In this document: one piece after another, positions 13,687 to 20,210 of the stretch
How positions within the stretch are numbered: position 1 is the stretch's first letter
Layout of the letters: every line of letters begins with the position of its first letter
The notes under the pieces: generated by a model
The model's database searches: none
What the model was told of the DNA's origin: nothing
What the model saw: the letters and a program-made list of their open reading frames with translations, nothing else
Source: JBMYYE01 sp049609065
GTDB taxonomy: Bacteria; Pseudomonadota; Alphaproteobacteria; Rhodobacterales; Rhodobacteraceae
Direction: 5' to 3'
DNA: 20,210 nucleotides
Assembly (NCBI GenBank): GCA_049609065.1
Contig: JBMYYE010000037.1
Coordinates: 1-20,210 of the forward strand
Program-made: the position numbers and the translations under genes

Positions 13687-14990
13687 CTGTGGACCTCTTC
13701 TAATATCAATGGGGCGCGTATTGGCGCATTTTCCGTCAGATAAAAGGCCGTTTTCACGCGCGTCATCACGGCTTTGGCCTCCGCTTCATTGGCTGCATGG
13801 ATGGTGGCGAGCCGCCCGCCGGCCTCTACATATGCCCCAAGGCGTAAGATGTTGTTGAGCCCAACCGTTGGATCAATAACATCGGTTTCTTGTTCACGTC
13901 CCCCACCAAGGGCCACCACGCTTTGGCCAAGCCCCACAGCATCCAGTTCTGAAAGATACCCCGCCTCGGGCGCGGTCACATCGAGCTGAACCGATGCTTT
14001 CGGAAATGAAGTTTCGCCTGAAAACGGTCGATATGTCGCCCCCATTTCGCAAATCATATCATCAAAAATATGGGCCGCTGCGCCAGTTTCAAATGCGTGG
14101 CTCAAAGCCGTGAGCGCATCCTCGCGTGATCCCATTTTTCCCAGCTCCATGACCGCCGCGCCAAGGCGCAAAACCACCTGAAGTATCGGATGATCCATAT
14201 CGCGTGCCACCAGCACATCACGCAGCGCCGCCAGTTCAAGGGTATTGCCAATCGCGGGCACCAAAGGTTGATCCATATTCGTTAAAAACGCCGTCGTTTG
14301 TAATCCCGCGCCTTGTGCCGTTTCCACCAAAGACACCGCCAAGGCCCGCGCATCCTCAATATCAGGCATCACCGCGCCTGCACCGAATTTTACATCTAAA
14401 ACAAGGGCATCTAGACCTGCTGCGAGTTTTTTTGACAAAATGGACGAGGTCACAAGGTCAACGCTTTGAACCGTGCCTGTAACATCACGCACCCCGTAAA
14501 GACGTTTATCCGCAGGCGCGATATCCCCGCTGGCCCCAACAATGGCACAGCCGGTTTTTTGCAAAATATCCGTAAATTTTTCCCGTGATAGCGTGGTCTG
14601 CACCCCATCCACGGCTTCAAGTTTATCCAATGTCCCGCCTGTATGGCCAAGCCCGCGCCCTGAAATCATCGGCACCTTCGCACCACATGCCGCAAGTGCG
14701 GGCGCCAAAAGCAAAGACACCGCATCCCCGACCCCACCTGTGGAGTGTTTGTCAAGCACAGGCGCCTCAAAATCCCATGTCAGGACATCCCCGCTATCAC
14801 GCATGGCCATTGTCAGCGCCACGCGCGCCTCGCGGCTGAGCCCACGGGCGCACACCCCCATGGCAAACGCCCCCGCTTGCGCGTCGCTAATCGCATCCGT
14901 GCCAAGCGCGCGGCCAAACCACGCGGCGTCCTCAGGCGACAGCGGCGTATTTTGGCGCAGCTTTAGCAAGACACTTCGTGCAGTTGCCAT
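13683..14990 (-). CDS. deoA: Thymidine phosphorylase
   Basis: A 435-residue pyrimidine nucleoside phosphorylase that splits thymidine or deoxyuridine into base and deoxyribose 1-phosphate. KHSTGGVGD at 81-89 binds phosphate and SGRGLGHTGGTLDKLE at 110-125 is the family signature; the substrate-binding region YGVRDVTGTVQSVDLVTSSILSKKLA follows. Length matches the bacterial enzyme. The start codon shares one nucleotide with the cdd stop (TAATG) and the stop overlaps the deoB GTG start by 4 nt, so the three are read as one coupled unit: cytidine deaminase delivers deoxyuridine, this enzyme cleaves it, and DeoB and Upp use the products. Confidence 0.96.
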   Translation of the reverse strand: MATARSVLLKLRQNTPLSPEDAAWFGRALGTDAISDAQAGAFAMGVCARGLSREARVALTMAMRDSGDVLTWDFEAPVLDKHSTGGVGDAVSLLLAPALAACGAKVPMISGRGLGHTGGTLDKLEAVDGVQTTLSREKFTDILQKTGCAIVGASGDIAPADKRLYGVRDVTGTVQSVDLVTSSILSKKLAAGLDALVLDVKFGAGAVMPDIEDARALAVSLVETAQGAGLQTTAFLTNMDQPLVPAIGNTLELAALRDVLVARDMDHPILQVVLRLGAAVMELGKMGSREDALTALSHAFETGAAAHIFDDMICEMGATYRPFSGETSFPKASVQLDVTAPEAGYLSELDAVGLGQSVVALGGGREQETDVIDPTVGLNNILRLGAYVEAGGRLATIHAANEAEAKAVMTRVKTAFYLTENAPIRAPLILEEVHR

Positions 14991-15385
14991 TAGTCCGCTT
15001 TCAAATGCGCAGGAGAGAAGCTCTCAGGAAGGAGATCTACAACCGTGCGTGTTAATGTTGCCCCGCCAGTTGTGGCCATGGTCACCGTGACATCATCAGC
15101 GGAAAACTCTCGTAATTTTTGGCGACAGCCCCCGCATGGGGGCACGGGGGTGTCTGAACCTGCGATCACCGCCACTTCGGTAATGACGGTGTCACCGGCC
15201 ACGATCATGGCGGCAATGGCCCCTGCTTCGGCGCAGGTGCCTTCGGGATAGGCCACATTTTCAACATTCACGCCCGTATAGATTTTTCCAGACGCCGCCA
15301 TAATCGCGGCCCCGACTTTAAATTTGGAATAAGGCGCATAGGCATTTTCACGCGCGCGGCGTGCATATTCGATAAGATCCGTCAT
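14990..15385 (-). CDS. cdd: Cytidine deaminase
   Basis: A 131-residue zinc enzyme that deaminates cytidine and deoxycytidine to uridine and deoxyuridine. C51-A52-E53 gives the first zinc ligand and the proton-shuttling Glu, and C84 and C87 in PPCGGCRQKL give the other ligands. Three Cys ligands and the short length mark it as the homotetrameric (T-CDA) class. The N-terminal ARRARENAYAPYSKFKVGAA block is typical. Its ATG overlaps the stop of the upstream VOC-cupin gene by 4 nt (ATGA). Confidence 0.96.
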   Translation of the reverse strand: MTDLIEYARRARENAYAPYSKFKVGAAIMAASGKIYTGVNVENVAYPEGTCAEAGAIAAMIVAGDTVITEVAVIAGSDTPVPPCGGCRQKLREFSADDVTVTMATTGGATLTRTVVDLLPESFSPAHLKAD

Positions 15386-16476
15386 TCGATTTCCGTTTCA
15401 AAAACACCAGGGAGGCTCACTTCGAGCAGTTCGAGATCCTCAGAGGCCTCCATATAGCGTGTTTTCATTGCAGGCGGAATGACAAAGGCATCCCCTGCTT
15501 CAAGCGTATAGGGGTCTTTGCCTTCGCCATGTAACACCATGGTGCCCTCCATCACGAAGTTAAAGAGAATATCACTTTGATGGCTGCTCCAAGGACCGTT
15601 GCTCTCTTTGGCGCGCACGACCTGAACCCCTGCCACGTTTTTCGTGTTTTCGGCAATGGTGGTGTCACGGCAAATCATGCCGGGGATGCGAAATGGGCCC
15701 CATGGGGATTTATCCCCTTCATTATAGACAAACCGTTGGCCTTGCCATTCCCGCATGGGATCACCCGTGCCATTGGGCAATTCCATATCATGGTCAATTT
15801 CAGTCACATGTTCCGCAGGCACCCCAATTTCGATCACTTCGATATTATCGGAGGCATAAAGCACACGGTGGCGAATTTCAGGGGGCTGAATAAAGCAATC
15901 CCCCGCCTTCAAACGAATAGGATCACCTTGGTCTTCATAAACCACATCCACCCAGCCTTTATAACAAAAGATAAGCTGAAATCCGACCTTATGATAATGC
16001 ACCATGTCCGGCACAGGACCCCCATCGGGGATGCGAATGTGGCTGGCAATAATGGCACCGCCTAAACGCGTTGGCACAAGGTCACGGTATTGCATCCCAG
16101 CGCGCCCAATCACCCATGGGGCCTGATCACGCAACCGCCGCACCACAAAGGCATGATCCGTTTCAGGCATCACCAAAGGTGGGTTCAGGTCACAGATTTC
16201 GATCTTGGTGCCATTGGGTGCCGTTATTTCACGCGCGCCATCTGCGATATCATCAGGCGCATTTGTCATAATCCGAAGCGTCCCTGGGGCCTCAGGCGCG
16301 TCCTTTTCCAACCGCAACCGCACCCCATGCCCCGAAAACACCGCAACCGACGGATTGTCCGCAGGGTAAATCATATCCATACGCATCTTTAACACTTTGG
16401 TAAAAAACGGAATATCATCACGAATTTCAGACGTCGGCAGACGAATTTCTGCGCGTATTTCTTGTGGTTGTGGCAT
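15382..16476 (-). CDS. VOC-cupin-cupin fusion protein, first gene of the pyrimidine salvage operon
   Basis: A 364-residue cytosolic protein of unknown function. Residues 8-60 resemble a glyoxalase/VOC half-module (EIRLPTSEIRDDIPFFTKVL, then VAVFSGHGVRLRLE). A first cupin, about 140-220, has the metal-site pattern H160-x-H162-x4-Q167 and H203 in QPPEIRHRVL, so a metal site with Gln in place of the usual Glu is likely. A second cupin, about 280-356, keeps only H299 of its motif and lacks the second-motif His, so it is probably structural. The gene leads the operon and overlaps cdd by 4 nt, which ties it to nucleoside salvage. Possible roles are an isomerase or oxygenase for a modified nucleoside or sugar, or a small-molecule sensor; none can be chosen. 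GGGAGA precedes the ATG. Confidence 0.75.
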   Translation of the reverse strand: MPQPQEIRAEIRLPTSEIRDDIPFFTKVLKMRMDMIYPADNPSVAVFSGHGVRLRLEKDAPEAPGTLRIMTNAPDDIADGAREITAPNGTKIEICDLNPPLVMPETDHAFVVRRLRDQAPWVIGRAGMQYRDLVPTRLGGAIIASHIRIPDGGPVPDMVHYHKVGFQLIFCYKGWVDVVYEDQGDPIRLKAGDCFIQPPEIRHRVLYASDNIEVIEIGVPAEHVTEIDHDMELPNGTGDPMREWQGQRFVYNEGDKSPWGPFRIPGMICRDTTIAENTKNVAGVQVVRAKESNGPWSSHQSDILFNFVMEGTMVLHGEGKDPYTLEAGDAFVIPPAMKTRYMEASEDLELLEVSLPGVFETEIE

Positions 16477-16611
16477 TGCTTTTTCTCCCTACTTGGACCG
16501 CAGAGTGCGCCTCAATTATCGTATTTGCAAGTAAAAGCCGCTTGCCATCTCTGCTTTGCTTTTTCACTTCCCTAAGGTAAGTTGCGACAAAATGGCAGAC
16601 AGGACATAGCA
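16477..16611. promoter_or_regulatory. Divergent promoter region, cupin-cdd-deoA-deoB-upp versus maeB
   Basis: This 135-nt gap between divergent start codons must carry both promoters, though neither is clear by eye. An imperfect inverted repeat, GCAAG (16527-16531) with CTTGC (16541-16545) over a 9-nt spacer, sits midway and could be an operator. AGGA at 16601-16604 is the maeB ribosome site. Confidence 0.4.
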
Positions 16612-18897
16612 ATGACGAAGAAACCCAGCAAAGACGAAGCCACCCGCCAACGCGCCCTTGATTATCATGCGCTCCCAAAGCCTGGGAAACTTGAAATTCG
16701 CGCGACAAAACCTTTGGCGAACGGGCGTGATCTTGCACGGGCATATTCCCCAGGTGTGGCAGAGGCCTGTATTGAAATCCAAAAAGACCCAAGCACTGCG
16801 GCCAAATACACGGCGCGCGGCAATCTTGTTGCGGTGGTGACCAATGGCTCTGCGGCTTTGGGGCTTGGGAATATCGGGGCGCTGGCGTCAAAACCCATCA
16901 TGGAAGGCAAAGCTGTTTTGTTCAAAAACTTTGCCAATATCGACTGCTTTGACATTGAAGTGGACGAATCTGACCCAGAGAAGCTTGCTGATATTGTGTG
17001 TGCTCTAGAACCGAGCTTCGGGGCCATCAACCTCGAAGATATCAAAGCGCCTGAATGTTTTATTGTGGAAAAGCTTTGCCGTGAACGCATGAATATCCCT
17101 GTTTTTCATGATGATCAGCACGGCACCGCCATCGTTGTTGGCGCGGCGGCCACAAATGCTCTTAAAGTTGTGGGCAAAAAGTTTGAAGACATCAAAATCG
17201 TGTCTACCGGTGGTGGGGCCGCTGGCATTGCCTGTTTGAATATGCTCTTGAAACTGGGCGTGAAGCGCGAAAATATCTGGCTTTGCGATATTGACGGGCT
17301 TGTCTACCAAGGCCGCACATCCGAAATGACCCCGCAAAAGGCGGATTTTGCCCAAGGCAACAGCGCAAAGGCCTTAGGCGATGTCATTGAGGGGGCGGAT
17401 CTTTTCTTGGGGTTGTCTGGTCCTGGGGTTTTAAAGCCTGACATGGTTGCAAAAATGGCCCAAAAGCCGATCATCTTTGCCCTTGCAAATCCGACCCCTG
17501 AAATCATGCCCGAAGAGGTGCGTGCCGTGGCCCCTGATGCCATCATCGCCACAGGGCGGTCCGATTACCCGAACCAAGTCAACAATGTATTGTGCTTCCC
17601 CTTTATTTTCCGAGGGGCCTTGGATGTTGGCGCAACAGAAATCAACGACGCCATGCAAATTGCCTGTGTCGAAGGGATTGCCGAATTGGCCCGCGCCACA
17701 ACCTCCGCCGAAGCGGCGGCGGCTTATAAGGGCGAACAGCTCACTTTTGGGGCGGATTACCTTATTCCGAAACCATTTGATCCGCGACTTACGGGTATTG
17801 TGTCTTCTGCTGTGGCCAAGGCCGCGATGGAAACTGGTGTGGCCACACGGCCCATGGACAACTTAGCCGAATACCGCGCGCGTCTAGATCAATCGGTGTT
17901 TAAATCCGCGCTTATCATGCGCCCCGTTTTTGAAGCCGCCGCCACCGCATCACGTAAAATCGTCTTTGCCGAAGGGGAAGACGAACAGGTTTTGCGCGCC
18001 GCCAATGCCATGCTTGAGGAAACCACCGACAAACCAATCCTCATCGGGCGCCCCGATGTGATTGATATCCGCCTTGAACAATCAGGCCTGCAAATCAAAC
18101 GCGGCGAAGATTTTGACGTCATCAATCCCGAACGCGATCACCGCTACCGTGATTATTGGCAGACCTATCACAAACTGATGGAACGCCGCGGTGTTACGCC
18201 TGATTTGGCCAAAGCCATCATGCGCACCAATACAACGGCCATTGGGTCAATTATGGTGTACCGCGAAGAGGCAGATAGCCTCATCTGTGGGACCTTTGGT
18301 CAGTATCTCTGGCATCTCAATTATGTGCAGCAAATTTTGGGCACAAAGGACCTCCATCCGATTGGCGCTTTGAGTCTCATGATCCTCGAAGACGGTCCGC
18401 TCTTCATTGCCGACACCCATGTGCACACCACCCCAACCCCTGAGCAAATTGCAAATAGCGTGATTGCGGCTGCGCGCCATGTGCGCCGCTTTGGCGTCGA
18501 ACCCAACATTGCGCTGTGTTCCTACTCACAATTTGGCAATCTCGATTGTGACACCGGCCAACGCATGCGCGGGGCGCTTGAGATTTTGGATCAAAGCCCA
18601 CAAGATTTCACCTACGAAGGCGAAATGCACCTTGATGCGGCTTTGGATGAACGGCTGCGGCGGCGCATTTTCCCCAATTCACGCATGAAAGGTGCGGCCA
18701 GTGTGTTGATCTTTGCCAATACTGATGCGGCCTCTGGTGTGCGCAATATCTTGAAAATGAAAGGCGGCGGGCTAGAAGTGGGGCCAATCCTCATGGGTAT
18801 GGGCAACCGCGCCCATATCGTAACACCTTCTATTACCGCACGAGGGTTACTCAACGTGTCCGCCATCGCAGGCACACCTGTGGCGCATTATGGCTAG
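16612..18897 (+). CDS. maeB: NADP-dependent malic enzyme with C-terminal phosphotransacetylase-like domain
   Basis: A 761-residue cytosolic enzyme that decarboxylates malate to pyruvate with NADP reduction, supplying NADPH and pyruvate when growing on acetyl-CoA-yielding substrates such as those of the fad operon. The malic enzyme part (about 1-420) shows catalytic Y45 in RAYSPGVAEAC, K100 in EGKAVLFKNFANID, the metal ligands E142-D143 and D167-D168 in HDDQHGTAIV, and the nucleotide-binding GGGAAGIA at 200-207. The remainder, from about 430, is the phosphotransacetylase-like domain of the large (MaeB-type) form, thought to be regulatory rather than catalytic. The ATG at 16612 has AGGA 7 nt upstream; the frame extends to a TTG at 16582, judged not used. 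NADP rather than NAD preference is assumed from the type. Confidence 0.94.
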   Translation: MTKKPSKDEATRQRALDYHALPKPGKLEIRATKPLANGRDLARAYSPGVAEACIEIQKDPSTAAKYTARGNLVAVVTNGSAALGLGNIGALASKPIMEGKAVLFKNFANIDCFDIEVDESDPEKLADIVCALEPSFGAINLEDIKAPECFIVEKLCRERMNIPVFHDDQHGTAIVVGAAATNALKVVGKKFEDIKIVSTGGGAAGIACLNMLLKLGVKRENIWLCDIDGLVYQGRTSEMTPQKADFAQGNSAKALGDVIEGADLFLGLSGPGVLKPDMVAKMAQKPIIFALANPTPEIMPEEVRAVAPDAIIATGRSDYPNQVNNVLCFPFIFRGALDVGATEINDAMQIACVEGIAELARATTSAEAAAAYKGEQLTFGADYLIPKPFDPRLTGIVSSAVAKAAMETGVATRPMDNLAEYRARLDQSVFKSALIMRPVFEAAATASRKIVFAEGEDEQVLRAANAMLEETTDKPILIGRPDVIDIRLEQSGLQIKRGEDFDVINPERDHRYRDYWQTYHKLMERRGVTPDLAKAIMRTNTTAIGSIMVYREEADSLICGTFGQYLWHLNYVQQILGTKDLHPIGALSLMILEDGPLFIADTHVHTTPTPEQIANSVIAAARHVRRFGVEPNIALCSYSQFGNLDCDTGQRMRGALEILDQSPQDFTYEGEMHLDAALDERLRRRIFPNSRMKGAASVLIFANTDAASGVRNILKMKGGGLEVGPILMGMGNRAHIVTPSITARGLLNVSAIAGTPVAHYG

Positions 18898-19648
18898 GCT
18901 TTTGGGGCACGCGTTAATCGTGGTGCTGCTGACACTGACCACCCAAATCGGCGGGGTCCTTTGGCTTTTGTCGCGCCTGACACCGAAATACAAAACGCTA
19001 AGCTTCGCCGCCCTATATCTGGCGGTGACACTTTGCCTCCCGTTTGTGGCCCCCCGTTGGGGGCGGGTTGCGCTTCCCTGCACGGGAGACACGCTTCGAA
19101 GCCAAAGCCTGTTCTATTGCGCCCTTAACCGCCACTATGTGACACCCGAAATGGCCAAAACCGTCCATGATCTGGCCAATAAAATGTCAACACAGTTCCC
19201 AAACCAATCGGTTCAAACCTTAGACGGGAATTTTCCACTTCCCATTGATTTTCCTTTGCTTCCTCATTTGAGCCACTCCGATGGGCGCAAAATTGACCTC
19301 GCATTATTCTATAAAACACCCGAGACCCATGCGCCGACGGACGACACACGTTCCCCGATTGGGTATTTTGCCTTCGAAGACGGGCCAACACCCTGCCCGC
19401 ATAATCAACGCCTTAGTTTGCGGTGGGATTTTGAGTGGCTACAGCCGTATTTCAAAACCTTACCGCTTGATAAAGCGCGCACACGGGCCGCCTTGAACAT
19501 CCTTGCGGATGATCCACGTGTTGAGAAAATTTTCGTTGAGCCGCATCTTAAAAAAGTTATAGGCGTTTCTCATGCCAAGATGCGTTTTCAAGGTTGCCGC
19601 GCCGCGCGTCATGATGATCACATTCACTTTCAAACCCAAAGCCCGTGA
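18890..19648 (+). CDS. Membrane-anchored LAS-type (M15/M74-like) zinc peptidase
   Basis: A 252-residue protein with two N-terminal hydrophobic segments (about 4-29 and 37-55) and a periplasmic domain. The zinc site of LAS peptidases is recognisable: H129-x-x-G132-x-x-x-D136 in LSHSDGRKIDLALFY matches the HxxGxxxD pattern, and H244-x-H246 in HDDHIHFQ is the C-terminal ligand and catalytic pair; IFVEPHL at about 214-220 is a further family element. By family it would cut peptidoglycan cross-links or stem peptides, like MepA or D,D/L,D-endopeptidases (inference). It starts 8 nt inside the maeB end, so it is probably translated by coupling to it, an odd partner for a central-carbon enzyme. C64 and C77 or C169 and C236 could pair. 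Annotated relatives would usually be listed as hypothetical. Confidence 0.72.
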   Translation: MARLLGHALIVVLLTLTTQIGGVLWLLSRLTPKYKTLSFAALYLAVTLCLPFVAPRWGRVALPCTGDTLRSQSLFYCALNRHYVTPEMAKTVHDLANKMSTQFPNQSVQTLDGNFPLPIDFPLLPHLSHSDGRKIDLALFYKTPETHAPTDDTRSPIGYFAFEDGPTPCPHNQRLSLRWDFEWLQPYFKTLPLDKARTRAALNILADDPRVEKIFVEPHLKKVIGVSHAKMRFQGCRAARHDDHIHFQTQSP

Positions 19649-19776
19649 TCTAGGGTACGATAAGCATAAATATCTAGCCGCAGCGCCCCAAAGCGGCAAT
19701 CGGACGCGGGGGCGTTACCTTGCGTCCATCGCCCAGTTCTGATTAGCTCTCTCCCAACAAAATGGGAGAGATTTTT
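19649..19776 (+). promoter_or_regulatory. prpE leader with alternative helices
   Basis: The 128-nt gap before prpE is rich in complementary segments. GCCGC (19677-19681) can pair with GCGGC (19693-19697); CGCCCC (19684-19689), in that loop, can pair with GGGGCG (19709-19714), giving an H-type pseudoknot. Alternatively, GGACGC (19702-19707) pairs with GCGTCC (19722-19727), or GGGCG (19710-19714) with CGCCC (19730-19734). A weak promoter, TTGCGT (19720-19725), could also lie here. A cis-regulatory RNA is suggested, not shown. Confidence 0.4.
19748..19776 (+). promoter_or_regulatory. Terminator-like hairpin that contains the prpE ribosome binding site
   Basis: TCTCTCCCA (19748-19756) pairs perfectly with TGGGAGAGA (19763-19771) around an ACAAAA loop, followed by TTTTT (19772-19776) and then directly the ATG. 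The 3' arm is the Shine-Dalgarno sequence (GGAGAG, 6 nt from the ATG). When folded, it would both look like an intrinsic terminator and hide the ribosome site, so it could switch prpE off at either level. Confidence 0.7.
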
Positions 19777-20210
19777 ATGAGTTATGCATCCGTTTATGGC
19801 GAGTGGCAAAAGGATCCTGATGGGTTTTGGATGAATGCGGCCAAGGCCATCGATTGGGACAAAGAACCGTCAAAGGCGCTCTTTGATGACAACGCGCCCC
19901 TTTATGAATGGTTTGCGGATGCCAAGGTCAACACATGTTATAACGCGGTCGATCGCCATGTTGAAAACGGGCGCGGTGAGCAAACGGCGATTATTTATGA
20001 CAGCCCGATCACCCATACAAAACGTGAAATTTCCTATGTAGAGCTGCGCAATCGTGTTGCCATGCTGGCGGGGGCTTTGCGCGCCAAAGGCGTTGAAAAA
20101 GGCGACCGTGTCATCATTTACATGCCTATGGTTCCAGAGGCGCTCGAAGCGATGCTCGCCTGTGCACGCTTAGGGGCTGTGCATTCCGTGGTCTTTGGCG
20201 GGTTTGCGGC
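19777..20210 (+). CDS. prpE: Propionyl-CoA synthetase, 5' part (cut by window end)
   Basis: The first 144 codons of an acyl-CoA synthetase, truncated by the window edge. It opens MSYASVYGEWQKDPDGFW and contains NTCYNAVDRHVENGRGEQ, IIYDSPITHTKREISYVEL, GDRVIIYMPMVPEALEAM and ARLGAVHSVVFGGF, blocks shared by the propionyl-CoA and acetyl-CoA synthetases. The short N-terminus and the IIYDSP-TKR block favour PrpE over Acs. The enzyme would activate propionate through an acyl-adenylate to propionyl-CoA, feeding the methylmalonyl or methylcitrate pathway. The adenylation motifs and the acylated lysine lie beyond the window. Start supported by GGAGAG 6 nt upstream, which sits in the hairpin. Confidence 0.87.
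   Translation, partial: MSYASVYGEWQKDPDGFWMNAAKAIDWDKEPSKALFDDNAPLYEWFADAKVNTCYNAVDRHVENGRGEQTAIIYDSPITHTKREISYVELRNRVAMLAGALRAKGVEKGDRVIIYMPMVPEALEAMLACARLGAVHSVVFGGFA

Noticed and set aside
16582..16611. TTG-initiated longer form of the malic enzyme
   Set aside because: No ribosome site at the TTG, whereas the ATG at 16612 has AGGA at good distance and gives the usual family N-terminus.
19835..20041. Small + strand open frame in another phase near the right edge
   Set aside because: It lies inside the prpE coding region, which is clearly read in the frame starting at 19777.

Overview
The window looks like chromosomal DNA of a marine alphaproteobacterium of the Rhodobacterales (Roseobacter-type). 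This is inferred from protein character: a Rhodobacteraceae-style long acyl-CoA dehydrogenase, secreted and Hint-like families that I associate with this order, moderate GC, and tightly packed operons with 1-8 nt overlaps. No rRNA, tRNA, CRISPR array, insertion sequence or integrase was seen. Most of the content is core metabolism; the novelty is in small regulatory structures and a few uncharacterised proteins.

Left part (1-8190, all + strand). A ten-helix-type metal exporter (127-1260) sits behind a promoter whose spacer carries a Fur-like box. Two related MerR-family regulators follow (1316-1675 and 1812-2216), with a perfect 16-bp palindrome between them. Next is a fatty-acid beta-oxidation operon: long acyl-CoA dehydrogenase, glutathione-S-transferase-like protein, thiolase (fadA) and the bifunctional hydratase/3-hydroxyacyl-CoA dehydrogenase (fadB). 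It ends at a strong terminator that also serves the convergent gene. The MerR proteins are the likely local regulators of the operon.

Middle part (8189-11749). This is an accessory stretch: a Hint-like protein without the expected catalytic Cys and His, an AT-rich gap, a PAPS-type sulfotransferase, a one-helix membrane protein that resembles an M48 peptidase lacking its HExxH motif, and a secreted cysteine-containing protein of a Rhodobacterales family.

Pyrimidine salvage block (11816-16476, all - strand). The order of transcription is a VOC-cupin-cupin protein, cdd, deoA, deoB and upp. The first four overlap by 1-4 nt. Together cytidine deaminase, thymidine phosphorylase, phosphopentomutase and uracil phosphoribosyltransferase turn (deoxy)cytidine and (deoxy)uridine into UMP and pentose 5-phosphate. 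The leading cupin protein has no assigned role and is the best candidate for a new function in this pathway.

Right part (16612-20210, + strand). The malic enzyme gene maeB overlaps a membrane-anchored LAS-type (M15/M74-like) peptidase. After a 128-nt leader comes the 5' part of prpE (propionyl-CoA synthetase), cut by the window end. That leader contains a perfect hairpin plus T-tract whose 3' arm is the prpE Shine-Dalgarno sequence, and upstream of it several mutually exclusive helices. This is the most interesting regulatory element in the window.
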